NCBI RefSeq assembly: GCF_003576645.1
Contig: NC_044925.1
Coordinates: 22,318,508-22,382,507 of the forward strand
Direction of reading: 5' to 3'
Length of the DNA: 64,000 nucleotides
Source: Ipomoea triloba
Taxonomy: Eukaryota > Streptophyta > Magnoliopsida > Solanales > Convolvulaceae
Each line of letters starts with the position of its first letter. The stretch's first letter is position 1. Below, piece by piece: positions 35,252 to 46,945 of the stretch. The notes below the pieces were generated by a model that was not told the DNA's origin, searched no databases, and worked only from the letters and a program-made list of their open reading frames with translations. The position numbers were made by a program, and so were the translations under genes.

Positions 35252-36387
35252 CACAACTAAGTTGGTCCGACTGTCGTTTACCAAGTATATACCACTGTTT
35301 GAATCTTTGTCATTTATGACTAACATTTCGTCCAACCATAATATTGGTCAGCATTTTATTAAAAATCTCAACTTTCCGCCACTAAAGATGTATGGACGGA
35401 ATGTTGGTCAGAATTTTCGTCCAACGCATGAATGTTGGAAGGAAATTCCGTCCAATGTCCAGTGTTAGAAGAAAATTTCGTCCAAATTGTAGTGTTGGTC
35501 GATAAACCCAAGTTGATAGGTAGGTAAAAAGTAAAAATGGTAGGTATTTATTTTCTATCCAACAACAACGTTGGACGGAAAATAAAATATTTCAGGTCAA
35601 ACTTACGTATTTCAACTCACTTTTTTCTAACATTTTTCTATTTTACTTTCTTCCCTTGTTTCAAACTTGCTTCTTCATTTGAAATTAGCACGGATAACAA
35701 CATAAAGTGTGATTTTTGACAAAGTGTATATTTGAACAGCTCAGTTCAAATTATGAAAGGCTAGCCTCCTTGAACGTAAACAACAACTCCACTTTGATAA
35801 ATGATGAACTCAAGTCCCTGCCGATGAAGATTAAGTAATTTATGTTTTTATGACTTTTTTTTTTTTTTTAATGTATGGTAATAGTCCGTTGTTATGGACA
35901 TGATCATTTTGTTTGTTGTAAATAATTTTAATGTTTAAATATATTTTCAATTTAGTGTGTACATTGACATATAATTTATTAACAACAGGTCGAAATAAAA
36001 TTATGGTAATATAAAAAATAATAAAAACGTTTCACAATTTTGGATTTTCCTACCAACAGTTGATCACAATTTATGTCCAACAGTGGGAAGGAAACTCACA
36101 TCATTCAGTACTGGAGTTTTCCTTCCAACATTGGTCGGAATTTCCCACCCACGCACGTAGTGGGATGGAAATTCCCATGTTTTAATTAAAGAATGGTGGT
36201 TTCCCTTTGAAAATTCCGTCTAATTTTTATATTTTGGATGTTATTTCTAACTAAAAATTAGTGTTGGACGGAAATTCCGACCGATTTTTTTTGGATATTC
36301 CATTTGGTCGGTAACTCGGTATGTTGGTCGAAAACATCTTTTTCGTCCAACTTTTGTTGGATGGAAACAACGAGATTTCCAGTCGTG
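35252..36387. mobile_element. non-autonomous element with GTTGGACGG/CCGTCCAAC subterminal repeats (CACTA-like)
   Basis: The left end CACAACTAAGTTGG and the right end ccagtcgtg (reverse CACGACTGG) give CACRACT termini. At least ten variants of gttggacggaa / ttccgtccaac are clustered within about 350 bases of each end in both orientations, typical of the subterminal regions of CACTA elements. The middle is AT-rich and non-coding. The flanking triplets (taa and tac) do not match perfectly, so the assignment is tentative. Confidence 0.5.
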
Positions 36388-36769
36388 TACCTCAAGTAGT
36401 ATTTGATTTTCAAATCTTATTTTTATTACCAAGTTGGTTGTATTTGATTTTTAAAAACTTTATACAAGTTTGAATTTAATACATTTAAACTTTTTAATAA
36501 TTTATAAAAGTCAGATGGAATACACCCTCCTAATCGTTAAATTTGAAAAGCTGGTATATTTTGCTGGACATGAATACATGATAAGAGCTGTGCCTTATAT
36601 TCTTCAATAGAAAACTCTTTAAGTCTGAACCATATAAAATCCTTCCCAAAAAGAAAAAGGAAAATAGTTCATTAATAGCCTAAAAATCAATACAAAGTCA
36701 ACTCGACCAATAAATTAATATACGCAAAAATAAAATTGGATGTGCTTGTGATGAATATTTATAATTGAT
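36388..36769. other. intergenic DNA
   Basis: No gene is seen. Confidence 0.3.
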
Positions 36770-37170
36770 GGGGCAACTTATTGTGTAAACCATGGTTCAC
36801 ATAACTGTGTGGATCATAAATGCAATATATATTTTTAATATACTAAAAGTACATTATTTAATAATATATAAAAAAATTATGTATTTTTAAATAATGTATT
36901 TTATATATACAAATAATCTACTTTTAGTATATTAAAAATTTACTTTTTATTTATGGTTCACACAAATGTGCGGACCGTTCATGAAATATTGATGGATTGA
37001 TGGCGATAATTATATTATGGACCCGAGTTCACCTAACAAGGTGGACCCATGTTCATTTACGTATTGAATGTTCACAATTTGAATTGTGAACATTCAGTAT
37101 ATAAATTGTGAACATTCAGTATGTAAATTGTGTATTTTAGATCCGTGGACCCGGGTCAACAGAATAATTT
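36770..37170. repeat. GTGGACC-family dispersed repeats, copies 7 and 8
   Basis: Copy 7 (about 36772-36985) has ggggcaacttattgtg, aaaccatggttcac and gtgtggatcat at one end, a palindromic ATTAAAAATA/TACATTATT interior like copy 5, and atggttcacacaaatgtg, cggacc at the other. Copy 8 (about 37017-37170) has atggacccgagttcac and ggtggacccatg, then gaatgttcacaatttgaattg repeats, then cgtggacccgggtcaac and ataatttgtcg. Confidence 0.55.
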
Positions 37171-38408
37171 GTCGATTGATGCGGATGGGACCTATTTTAA
37201 TTTGTTGGATAGATCTTGGCCCAATGGGGCTACATTTTTATTGCCAAGGGAAGAAGGGAGCATGTAGCAAAATAAACAAAGGAGGAACTACCATGGGGAA
37301 TTATCAAACCTAAGACCTCTAGCATAACAACACAAGTTCCAGGGCATCAAACCACCATGCATCTTGTCTACAAGAAGGTAGAACACTCTATTTACCCGTG
37401 TGGAGATAGTTGACATCTAAGTAGTGGGGGGGAGGCAAGCCGATGCCATGCATTTGTCAACCATCTGCAATGCTCTTTACTTTATATAAGGCACCCTTGT
37501 CACCACTTTATTGATCATCCCTTGGCTCACTAAATCCTAACTAGCTTAGGGGTTTATGGTCCTAACCTTCAACACTTATATCAGGGTTCGATCTCCCAGC
37601 ATACATTATTATTCTTAGCTCATTATTTGGGTTATAACTTGTATTATTTATTTATTATTTGGACCATCGTTTTAAGTCAATATCTCGGACTTTGTATGTA
37701 CTATTTTGGGTCTAACGACCTGAGCAATAATACTATTATTTTTCTATCCCCGGTTTGTACACCTACACCTGATTTATAGTGGACTCGGTCCTGACAAAAG
37801 CATCAATAATAATTGTGATAAATATTCAATGATGTAATAAATTATTACTTACCTTTTTTATAGAAAAGAAAAATGATTGTAAGATACATATTATAGCTTA
37901 TGTGTAATGGCTTTCAAATTGAACTAGAAACATAATTGTGCAATGAGTTTGATCGAAAAAATATGATAAAAGCCAAAATTGTAACTTTCAGATATAAAAA
38001 TCATGATCCATCAACTCCTCTACCTTTTTCAAGACAAATATGAATTATATTAGCCAGTTAGGTTATTGATGTAGCTATGGATATAAGGGTCACATCGGCT
38101 CTGCTAGAGTCAATCGTATGGTCTAACTGACTGTTGCATTAGGGAGATGTAGTCTTAGCTTTTAGCACTACCTTAGGATTTAATTGTTAACAAATTAATT
38201 AGTTGCAAGGCTATCTGTACCCATAAAAACTTTTCTTACTTTCAAATTGAAATATCAAAAATTTACAATTAATCACTATTCATTCTCCATCAATGCAATT
38301 CTCTCATTTTTGAAAAGTAATTTCACTTTCACATCACCTTAAAAAAATTATTTTCTTTAATCAATAAAAAAAATTCTTTTCTAATAATTACTACCTTTTA
38401 TCAAAATA
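37171..38408. other. intergenic DNA
   Basis: No gene is supported. It has slightly higher GC from 37200 to 37800 and contains cagggttcgatctccc near 37581, a lone B-box-like word. No domain-bearing frame was found. Confidence 0.35.
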
Positions 38409-38528
38409 CTAAGTTTTGCACGCGCATTGCGCGACCAATTTAATGTCCAATGTTTGTATTTAAATAAGTAATTCAAAGTATATAAATTAAAGATAGATTT
38501 TATAGGAGAAGTTCATTATAGTTTACAA

Positions 38529-39004
38529 TAGTGTTGCAAAAATCCCGCCTAGGCGCCGATTAATCCCCGCCTAGGTGCTAGGCGCCGATTGACCGCCTAG
38601 CGTATCACCTTAAATGGTAGTCTAGGCGGCTAGCCGACTGACTGCCTAATTTCTGCCTAGGCCGCCTAAGCACTGCCTAGGCCTCCTAGTCGGCTAATTA
38701 AGTATTGTTTTTTTTTTTTTGTAATGGGTTATTTCACTCAAAACAACATCGTTTTGAGCGAAATAACCCTAAATTGTACAAACTCTAGATAGTTTTACAT
38801 TAATATTTAATATTTTAGTATTAACTATTAAAGTATTATATAATTTATAATTATTAGTCTTTAAAAAATTAAAAATACTTAAACAGATTTAAAAAATAAT
38901 AAAAAATACACTAGCACCTAGGCGCCGATTAATCCCCGCCTAGGCGTCCTAGGCGCTAGACGCTCCCCGAGCGTCCGAGGAGCGCCTAGTGATTTTTTCA
39001 ACTA
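38529..39004. mobile_element. hAT-like MITE rich in GCCTAGGCG, nested in Helitron copy A
   Basis: The termini TAGTGTTGCAAAAATC and gattttttcaactata form imperfect inverted repeats. Both flanks carry many cgcctaggcgc motifs in both orientations, so the RNA could fold strongly. It has no coding capacity. The flanking 8-mers differ (gtttacaa, tatactct). Confidence 0.68.
38726..38769. repeat. near-perfect hairpin at the MITE centre
   Basis: A 19-base arm (GGGTTATTTCACTCAAAAC) pairs with its complement after a 6-base loop, with one mismatch. Confidence 0.85.
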
Positions 39005-39190
39005 TATACTCTAAATACTTATTGTAGTTGGTAGGATATAGGTAGTAGATACTACTTTTGGTCGTAATTACTCTAAGTTTTGTTAATTTTTTTAGATAGA
39101 TTTGTCATTGTCTTCGTCTTCATTGCCTGTCTGCTTCTTTTTGTTGGTAGTGTCTTATGTGCAATTGAGTTACTGATGCTAGTTTACAAA

Positions 39191-39594
39191 AAAAAAAAAA
39201 ATCATATTTGAATCTAAAATAAGTCAACAATATTATTGTTATTTTTGGGTGATTGGTGTTTCAATTTAATAATTATATTGGATCTAAAGGTGGTGGCTTT
39301 GTGTATGAGTTGCAAACATGAATAGCATCATAAGAATGAGTATGCATTACTTGCACAATTTGAATATGCTGAAAATATACTAAAAGAAGTGATAGAGAAG
39401 GGTCAAAATCATATCATCGCCGTATCTCTTTCACTTATATCCGGGAGAGGGCTACGCTAAAGGGAACCAATGATGCACACTACCATCAATCTGATTCACC
39501 CAACTAAAAAAATACTTGAAGGCTCGACAAATTTCCTAAACTCTAGAGAAATCAATGTTGAAATATGGTTGGTATGAAGTTGCGTGGGTGTAGG
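39191..39594. other. intergenic DNA
   Basis: No gene is seen. Confidence 0.3.
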
Positions 39595-40532
39595 TGGTAG
39601 GGGTGAGCAAAATAACCGGACTGACCGAAAAATCGATCACCGATAACCGGACCGCACTAAATTTTCGGTTATCGATTTGGTTTCGGTTATACAGTTCAAA
39701 AAAGTCGGTTATTTCGGTTTTTTGGTCGGTTATCGATTTTGTTCAAAAAAATCGATAACCGACCGAAAAATTAAGGCTTAATTTATATAAAAAATGAGGT
39801 TTAGTACCCAAACTAAGTCTAATAAATAAATAATTCTAATAAATAATCCCAAACTAAGGCAAAAAATTTATGAAGTTGGTAACTGTGACTGTGACATAAA
39901 GACATGTTTAGGTTTAGCACTGTAGTAAGCAACAGGAACATGTAATTTACATGGGTAAGTTATTCCTATTTGGTCTTAGTAATATCTCTAGTGTTAGTAT
40001 AAAAAAAAATGAATGAAGCTTTGGACCGCTACATATATTTGGCTAGCAAATCAAAAGTCAATGTCTAAAATTCTCAAGTAAAAAACAGTACAGTGAATTT
40101 TCCTTTAATTTCAATCAAAAACATAAACACGCCTTAGTAAGATGTATGTAATAGCAACTTGGCTAGATATCAGTATTGCATTAGTGGATTTGACTTTAGC
40201 TTTATCATGTAATGACGAAGGAAACTACTGCAAAATCTGGTACAGGAAAAAACTATTAATGTTCAACACCTAATGTTCAACACCTAGAAACCCTTCCAAC
40301 CAAGATTCAACACATATCTAGGGACTAAAAATCATTTAATGTGTATAAAGTAGAAACTACAGAGCAAACTTTAATTATTCTTTTAGTTAAACTATGTCAG
40401 TTAAACAAAATCGACCGATAAACGTTGGTTTCGGTTATGTATATGAATCGATCGGTTTCAGTCAGTTATAGGGTCTCATAATATTTTTTGGTTATTAAAA
40501 AAACCATCGAAATTGACTGACACTCATCCCTA
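39595..40532. mobile_element. hAT-type non-autonomous element with 8-bp target duplication
   Basis: The left terminus taggggtgagcaaaataacc (from 39598) and right terminus gacactcatcccta (to 40532) are imperfect inverted repeats. GGTGTAGG occurs at 39587-39594 and 40533-40540 as an 8-bp target duplication, with three extra bases (tgg) inside the left copy. Subterminal cggttat / ataaccg repeats are dense on the left. It has no transposase frame. Confidence 0.72.
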
Positions 40533-41321
40533 GGTGTAGGGCTCGGGGCCGAGGTCAACTTCTCAGGTCGGATCCGAGTACAATAGAGTAAGAACAAATT
40601 AAGGCTCTTTAAGCCACTAAAGGTCGCACACCCCGGGTCGAGTTGATTGGTACTCACCCGAGGTCAGATCTAGTCAGAAAGGCTCCTCACTACAAGGGCA
40701 GTTGGTTCCAATCAGATCCTCTGGTGTATGAGTCGACATACCAGGGTTTGTTGGTCCATAATTGATATTACAAACTACAAGTTCAAATATTTACAAGCGA
40801 TCTAGCTAGTGGGTGAAAGAGAGAAAGCAATCAAAGCTTAACCTAGCTTTTGAAAGAAATCTAGCTTATGCTACTAAGTGTTCACTCAAGATCATTAAGA
40901 CAAGATTTCAAGTTGGATGATACAAGTTTTATTTCATCAAACAACCAACTCTATTTGGAGAAAGTAGAAGGAGGCGGAGTAAACTTTAAAGAAGTTGAAA
41001 AACCTGTGAAGCGTGACTGCCCGACTTTGTGATCAAGAGAGCACATTGTGTGGTGCATTGTACTAAGAAAGGAGAAATTAGTGCAATCCTTCACAAGTTG
41101 GGAAGAAGAGTGAAGTAGGCTTCGTTAATAGTCGAACCACTATAAAAATCTCTCTCTCTTTTTATTTTCGCACTTACATTATTGCATTGCATATTCACGA
41201 CCAAGCCTAATCCTTTGCTAACAATATCAAACGATTCACTAATACAAACCCGCTAACACAATCCACTATCCTTTATTCGCTAACACAAACCGCTAATAAC
41301 TGATTGTCAAACAAGGACATA
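40533..41321. other. intergenic DNA upstream of the ADNT1 gene
   Basis: No coding region is supported. Close to the next element, 41212-41300 repeats cgctaacacaaac-type motifs. Confidence 0.35.
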
Positions 41322-41846
41322 GGGCATGTTTGGATAACAACGGATCAGCCATTTCTTTTAATGAATTTGACCATAAACGCTGATTATAATGTTTGGTAAT
41401 CAGCGGTTTGGCTCCAAACCGCTAAAACCCTAAACGCTACAATTTTTATTTTTTTTTGAGTTTGCCTTTTCCCCAAACTGCCCCTTCTATAAAAAATAAT
41501 TTTTTTTCTCATACTGGAAGCCTCAAGGTAGAGAAATGTTGAGGCTTCCCTTAAATACCTCGGATGGGTATTGAAAATAGTACAAGGGGCGTTTATAGAG
41601 GAGTCTCAATGCCCCTCTTTTGTTTTGTGGTAATGTGAGACAAAATTAGAGGGAACCTGCCCTTTGTCTCTTTTTTTTTTTTTTCTAATTATTATTATTA
41701 TTATATTATTTCTATTATTATTATTATATTATTTTATTTGTTTATTATTATTGTATATTTTTGTCATTTTACATGATAACCGCTAAATTTAAACAATTAA
41801 TTTTACCAAACATCATTTTACGAATCACCCTTTGCCAAACAAGGCC
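41322..41846. mobile_element. MITE with GGGCATGTTTGG...CCAAACAAGGCC termini in the ADNT1 promoter
   Basis: The left end gggcatgtttggataacaac and the right end ctttgccaaacaaggcc are imperfect inverted repeats of the same style as the element at 30993. The interior includes accgctaaaaccctaaacgc and AT-rich sequence. No perfect target duplication is seen. The right end is about 44 bases from the proposed ADNT1 TATA box. Confidence 0.6.
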
Positions 41847-41889
41847 ATAATCCTCCCTTATTAGCGGATACACCCATGCGGCTATGGCG

Positions 41890-41896
41890 TATAAAG
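41890..41896 (+). promoter_or_regulatory. probable TATA box of ADNT1
   Basis: TATAAAG lies 209 bases before the start codon, which would give a 5' UTR of about 180 bases. The sequence becomes GC-rich just after it. Confidence 0.5.
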
Positions 41897-42104
41897 TTAA
41901 AAACCCTATACAGAAGCCAGTTTTACTTTTTGGTGTTCGTTTTTTCATTTTCATTTATTTTTATTTTGTTTACTTTTCTCACGAAAGGAACTAACGTCCT
42001 CTCCCTCCATCGCTTTGTATCCCTCGCAATCGCCCGACGGCCAATACGATTCGTGCGGCGGCTCAGCTCCCGGAGGGTGCCCAGGATTTTTGTGGCGCTG
42101 TTGA

Positions 42105-42275
42105 ATGGCGTCGGAGGATGTCGTAGGCAAGCGAAGCGACAGTGCCGTGTCGACGATCGTTAATCTGGCCGAGGAAGCCAAGATTGCTAGCGAAGGAGTT
42201 AAGGCTCCCACCCACGCCGCTCTGCTCAGTATTTGCAAGTCCCTCGCTGCCGGCGGCATCGCTGGGGGAGTGTCA

Positions 42276-42321
<46 letters not shown>

Positions 42322-45300
42322 TCTCCCAGTCGCTATTGAATGTGTACCTGTGTATATCTGTATGCATATAAATAGACGCGTTCGGCGTTCACCAATTTTT
42401 CTTAAAATGTTTTTTATTCGATTTTTATTTTTCTACACGAGCAGTAATTAAAGTTTTTAAGCTTTTGTATTTTACTCCTTTATAAAACAGCTAAATTAGT
42501 TACAAGTGCAATTGCTCTGTAGATATTGGAGTTCAAAATTTTCGGTTACTATGAATTTTTTGAAGTAGTAGTTGGCCTGTAATGTATTAATATGACTATT
42601 TTTGTGCTTTAAACGATTAAGCCTGTTTGGTTGTGCTGCAGATCACGCACTGCAGTTGCTCCGCTGGAAAGGCTAAAAATTCTTCTTCAGGTAATTCCAG
42701 AGAGTATCTGCATATTTGAAGACATATTCTCTAGATTGGAATGACCTTATTTATTAATCCTTTGATTCTCTAAATTTTCCAGGTTCAAAATCCTCATAGC
42801 ATAAAATACAGTGGCACAGTTCAAGGATTGAAATACATATGGAGAACTGAGGGTTTTCGGGGATTGTTCAAAGGAAATGGGACCAATTGTGCACGAATTG
42901 TCCCAAACTCTGCTGTCAAATTTTTTAGCTATGAGCAGGCATCCAAGTAAATTATTTTTCTTGCTCTTCACAAAGTATTCCATGACAATGTTTTAGTGCT
43001 TTCTGTGGTTTGCTTGTTGATTACATAATTTGAATGTCTGCTATACTCATATTCAATGGTTTACTGGATGGAATAAGTAATAGGCTTTGCTTTTTTTTTT
43101 TTTCCTTCCATGGGTAGAGGGAATGAGAAACCAACATTCATTAAGTGCCACTTTGGCTTGTTTCCCACAAATAGAAAAAAAAAGAAAAAGAATCAGTGCT
43201 AAAGATTGTTTTGTGAATGTTTGCACCTGTGTTATAAAGGAAGGATTTTTCTTATATACAAGTTCACTATTAAAATTTAACAACTCAAGGCTAAGTTAAT
43301 GCCAAGAGAGCATTTTTTTTGCTTCATTTTATGGGAAGACAGCTGTTATTTTAGAAGTTGAGTATTGGTTTAGTTTTCACCTTCCCTAGGTTTTTATGCT
43401 GTGTAATTTGCTTTTATCATTGGATTCATTGCTCTATGCTAGTTACTTATTTCTTTGATTCACATGGTTATTCTGACTGGTACTCAATATTCCATTGCGT
43501 TTTGTGGAAATTATACAGGGGCATTTTATGGTTTTATCGCAAGCAAACTGGAAATGGTATGTCTTTCTTCACAATTCGCCTCAATATTACTGTATACTAA
43601 ATATCTTTGTGTACACTCCCAATCATGAATTTTCATCCTCAGACAAACTGACAATATATTCAATATCACTGATGTTATTAATGAATTCAATTTCTTTTCC
43701 CTATCTAATGCAGTATTGCTATTCTGAAGTAGGTGACAAAATAATCTTGCATTCCTGCACTGGATTCTTCCCCCTTGTATAATCTTAACCAGTTCGACTG
43801 TAGTTAATGGAAAAATTGTGGTGTTGAGTGCAAATGTTCAACTGTACCCCTTCCCCTCCCAAAGCATGTTTATTTATTAATTATTACGTAGAATTATTAT
43901 TATTATTATTATTATTATTATGATGATGGGATGATGATGATGACTATTATTATTATTATTAATTATTATTACTACTACTTTGAGGAAAATATGAAAATTG
44001 AAATCAAAGAACTTTGGTCCTGAGAGGTATTTGTTGCCTTCGTTTTAGAGCGTTGATACTTTAGCATGATTCCTAGAAAAAAAAGGCATTAAGTAAAACT
44101 AGTTTGGTAGAGGTTTTTAGCACTAGAACTTTATGTGAAAAATTTGCCACTTTGCCAGATTGTCATTTTGTTATCACTGTGGAAATTGCTTGTGAATCAT
44201 GTGACATATTATACTTTTGTAATCTATAGTTATAACAATAATGGTTAGTAATTAGTCAATAGTCAGTACCTATAGGATAGGAGAGTTTTATGCTAACTCT
44301 CATATAGGTACTCTATCTCTCTGTAATTCAGTTGATCAATCATAATCTACGTTCATCTTGCTATGTTCTTTTTCTATGTTAAAAGGAATACCAATTGCAG
44401 GATAACTTCAAGGAAATTAATCAATACTATGTACAATTTGGCCAGCAGTTAACCCAATAACTCTTCAATTATTTCTTGAAACAATATACTTTCTTGATGG
44501 TCTGAGAGTTATTAGTAGCATGATTTCAAGTAAATCTCTTGAGGCTCATGTTGATTATTACCTTTTACAGAGGAGGCTGAACTAACTCCAATTTTACGCC
44601 TTGGTGCTGGAGCATGTGCTGGAATTATTGCCATGTCTGCAACATATCCAATGGACATGGTACGAGGTCGGCTAACTGTCCAGGTATAAGATGCGTTTTG
44701 TAACATGTGAACTATGCAGTCTGCACGTATGTGCTTACTTTTTTGGTTAGTGTCTACTGTCAACTGTGTTTAGCATTTTGGTGATTCACCTTTAAGCTGT
44801 GATTATTTTGCAGTCAGATAAATCTCCTACCCAGTATAGAGGAATATTTCATGCTCTTAGAACAGTTTTTGTTGAAGAAGGGCCTCGTGCTCTGTATAGA
44901 GGATGGGTTCCTTCTGTAATAGGGGTGGTAAGCAGTGAATTTCATCTCTCACATAATTAAAGATGTCATTTCTTTTCAATTCCTGTGATGGCTATGTGTG
45001 TCCTATATTATTTTATCTCAACTGGCAACATGCTGGTATTTTCTTCAATCTCTCTGAAACTTGAAAGACTAATACAAACCACATTGCTTGCAGATACCAT
45101 ACGTAGGTCTCAATTTTTCTGTATATGAATCTTTAAAAGATTGGTTGGTCAAAACTAGACCATTTGGACTTGTTCAAGACTCTGAGTTGAGTGTTACAAC
45201 AAAGCTTGCCTGTGGGGCTGCTGCCGGAACTGTTGGCCAGACAGTTGCTTATCCTCTTGATGTTGTTCGTCGAAGAATGCAGATGGTAGGTTGGAAAGGT

Positions 45301-45978
45301 GCTGCTTCTGTTGTTACTGGTGATGGAAAGAGCAAGGCACCACCACAGTATACTGGTATGGTGGATGCTTTCAGGAAAACAGTTCGTCATGAGGGGTTTG
45401 GAGCTTTGTACAAGGGATTGGTTCCCAATTCAGTCAAGGTTAGTGTTATTCAGTATGCATAAATTCCCCTGCATTTATCTTGTTTTAAAAAGAAATGGAC
45501 TTTGGTTGAACTCTTAAGTTTGGAGTTTGTGTCATCAAATATTGACCTGTACAGAGTGTTGATCTTTTCCATTTTAGTACATTTATTTAGGGGGTGTTTC
45601 GTAAAGCTTGTTTAATATATCATTAAGATTATAGATAAAATAAATAACATTGATAGGTTACTAATTTTTTAAGGCAATAACATGTGTAACTATAATTGCA
45701 CTATGTATTATTCACAATCCATAATCATGAACCATAACATAAACTTTACTTTACTATATGCGGCATTGTATCATATAATTCTTTTGAAAACTGCAAAAGA
45801 AACTGGTCTATTGCATGATTTGCATCCCATTTCATTAAAAAAAGTAAAATTATGTGGCACCTAAACAAGTGACCTTATGTTTTTTTTTTCTTAGGTGGTT
45901 CCCTCCATAGCAATTGCATTTGTGACATATGAGGTGGTCAAAGACATTCTTGGAGTGGAAATGAGGATATCTGATTGA
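42105..45978 (+). CDS. ADNT1: mitochondrial adenine nucleotide transporter ADNT1
   Basis: Eight exons: 42105-42271, 42642-42690, 42783-42946, 43519-43556, 44571-44683, 44814-44927, 45094-45438 and 45895-45978, giving 357 residues. All introns are GT-AG and phases close. It is a mitochondrial carrier with three repeats, each with the PX(D/E)XX(K/R) signature: PLERLK (residue 63), PMDMVR in exon 5 and PLDVVR in exon 7. The N-terminus (VSTIVNLAEEAK, SICKSLAAGG) and C-terminus (VTYEVVKDILGVEMRISD) match plant ADNT1 closely. Known role: an inner-membrane carrier exchanging cytosolic AMP for matrix ATP and ADP, active in heterotrophic tissue. The start at 42105 gives the canonical MASEDV beginning. 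A 3.8-kb span with one intron of about 1 kb is ordinary. Confidence 0.96.
42278..42316. repeat. (CT)n microsatellite in ADNT1 intron 1
   Basis: About 19 CT units starting 6 bases inside the 5' splice site of intron 1. Confidence 0.93.
43891..43978. repeat. interrupted (ATT)n/(GAT)n microsatellite in ADNT1 intron 4
   Basis: Runs of ATT, then GATGATG, then ATT and ACT. Intronic, no coding value. Confidence 0.88.
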
Positions 45979-46183
45979 TACAATCCAAAAAGTTCAGTCT
46001 TTTGTCTGAACTTGAATTTTAATTTTGGTAAGAGTTTATTAGGTTAATGGGGGTTCACTATGAGGTTGTTCTTTCTTTATACATGGGAAATTTGGTAAGT
46101 TTAGAGAATGTTGAGATAGCTTATCCCATAGCAAGCCTTTTCTTTTGTTTTAACTTCTAAATACAAGTACTCCCAATACTTCC

Positions 46184-46189
46184 AATAAA
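46184..46189 (+). other. candidate polyadenylation signal of ADNT1
   Basis: AATAAA lies about 206 bases after the stop codon. Plant signals are loose, so this is suggestive only. Confidence 0.4.
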
Positions 46190-46730
46190 GGATGTCATCC
46201 CACACTCTTCTTTTGTAACTGAAGTTAAGATTTGCCCAGAATTTTATGCAACTGGTTGTTGATATATAATCTGTGTATTTGTTGTGATGCCAATTTTAAA
46301 TGATCTTGTTTCCTCCTTAAGTTTTGGTTTCATGCTCTTGCATAAGCAACTACTGTGAATCTATGATAGACAAATTAGACGGGGAATCATGAAAAGCTTC
46401 TTGAATGATGAAAAGTTCCATTCTCACTTGTTTAATTGTCTTTGTCTGGTGTTCACATTCTTCATGTGCACTGTGTAATAATTTTTCCGGATAGTAATCC
46501 GATCTTTTCTGGCATTGTCATTTCATTTTGCTGGAACTTTTCTTCTTTCTGAGTTAGTAATTGTCCTTTTACTGTAAGCATCAGGTTGACTCTTCTTTTT
46601 GAATTAGTAATTGTCTTTTTACTGCAAGCATCAGGTTAACGAACAGATTTCCCCTTCCTTCATTTCCAGATATAATCATATATATCTTCAATTTTCTCTT
46701 CCAATTTATAAGTTATTTGATCTTTGGAGT
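46190..46730. other. intergenic DNA between ADNT1 and a copia element
   Basis: No gene is seen. A short direct repeat (gagttagtaattgtc / gaattagtaattgtc with ttttactg.aagcatcagg) occurs near 46551 and 46602. Confidence 0.4.
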
Positions 46731-46877
46731 TGTTAAAGTAGGAACTAGAATGTACGTAGGAGAACTGTATATTTCACATTCCAACCATTTACAAGCTATC
46801 TATTTATATACAAGTAGGAATGAGGAAATAGATTCTCAGCCACTCAAGGAAGCTGAGAGTGAATTACTCAACTAACA
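46731..46877 (-). repeat. 3' LTR of the minus-strand copia element
   Basis: 147 bp. Apart from one 15-base gap it differs from the partner LTR at about two positions. Confidence 0.93.
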
Positions 46878-46945
46878 CTCCCCCTCAAGCTGGAGCATAA
46901 ATATCAACCATGCCCAGCTTGTTACGTATATATTCAACCCGACTT

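Larger units (their letters stand above)
38409..39190 (-). mobile_element. Helitron-like element, copy A (3' end at left)
   Basis: Read on the minus strand, the left end is GGTCGCGCAATGCGCGTGC (a short GC hairpin) followed by AAAACTTAG. This resembles the hairpin plus CTAG terminus of plant Helitrons. Sequence to the right (caatgtttgtatttaaata, ataggagaagtt, gttggtagtgt, ttatgtgcaatt) matches copy B at 56442. The 5' end was not located. Confidence 0.5.

Noticed and set aside
37086..37313. 75-residue plus-strand frame
   Set aside because: It begins inside a GTGGACC-family repeat and has no recognisable domain.
40466..40657. Minus-strand frame near the end of the hAT-type element
   Set aside because: Short, spans the element boundary and has no similarity to a transposase.
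41951..42367. 138-residue minus-strand frame with an Arg-Glu run
   Set aside because: Antisense to ADNT1 exon 1 and the CT microsatellite; the Arg-Glu run is a translation of the repeat.
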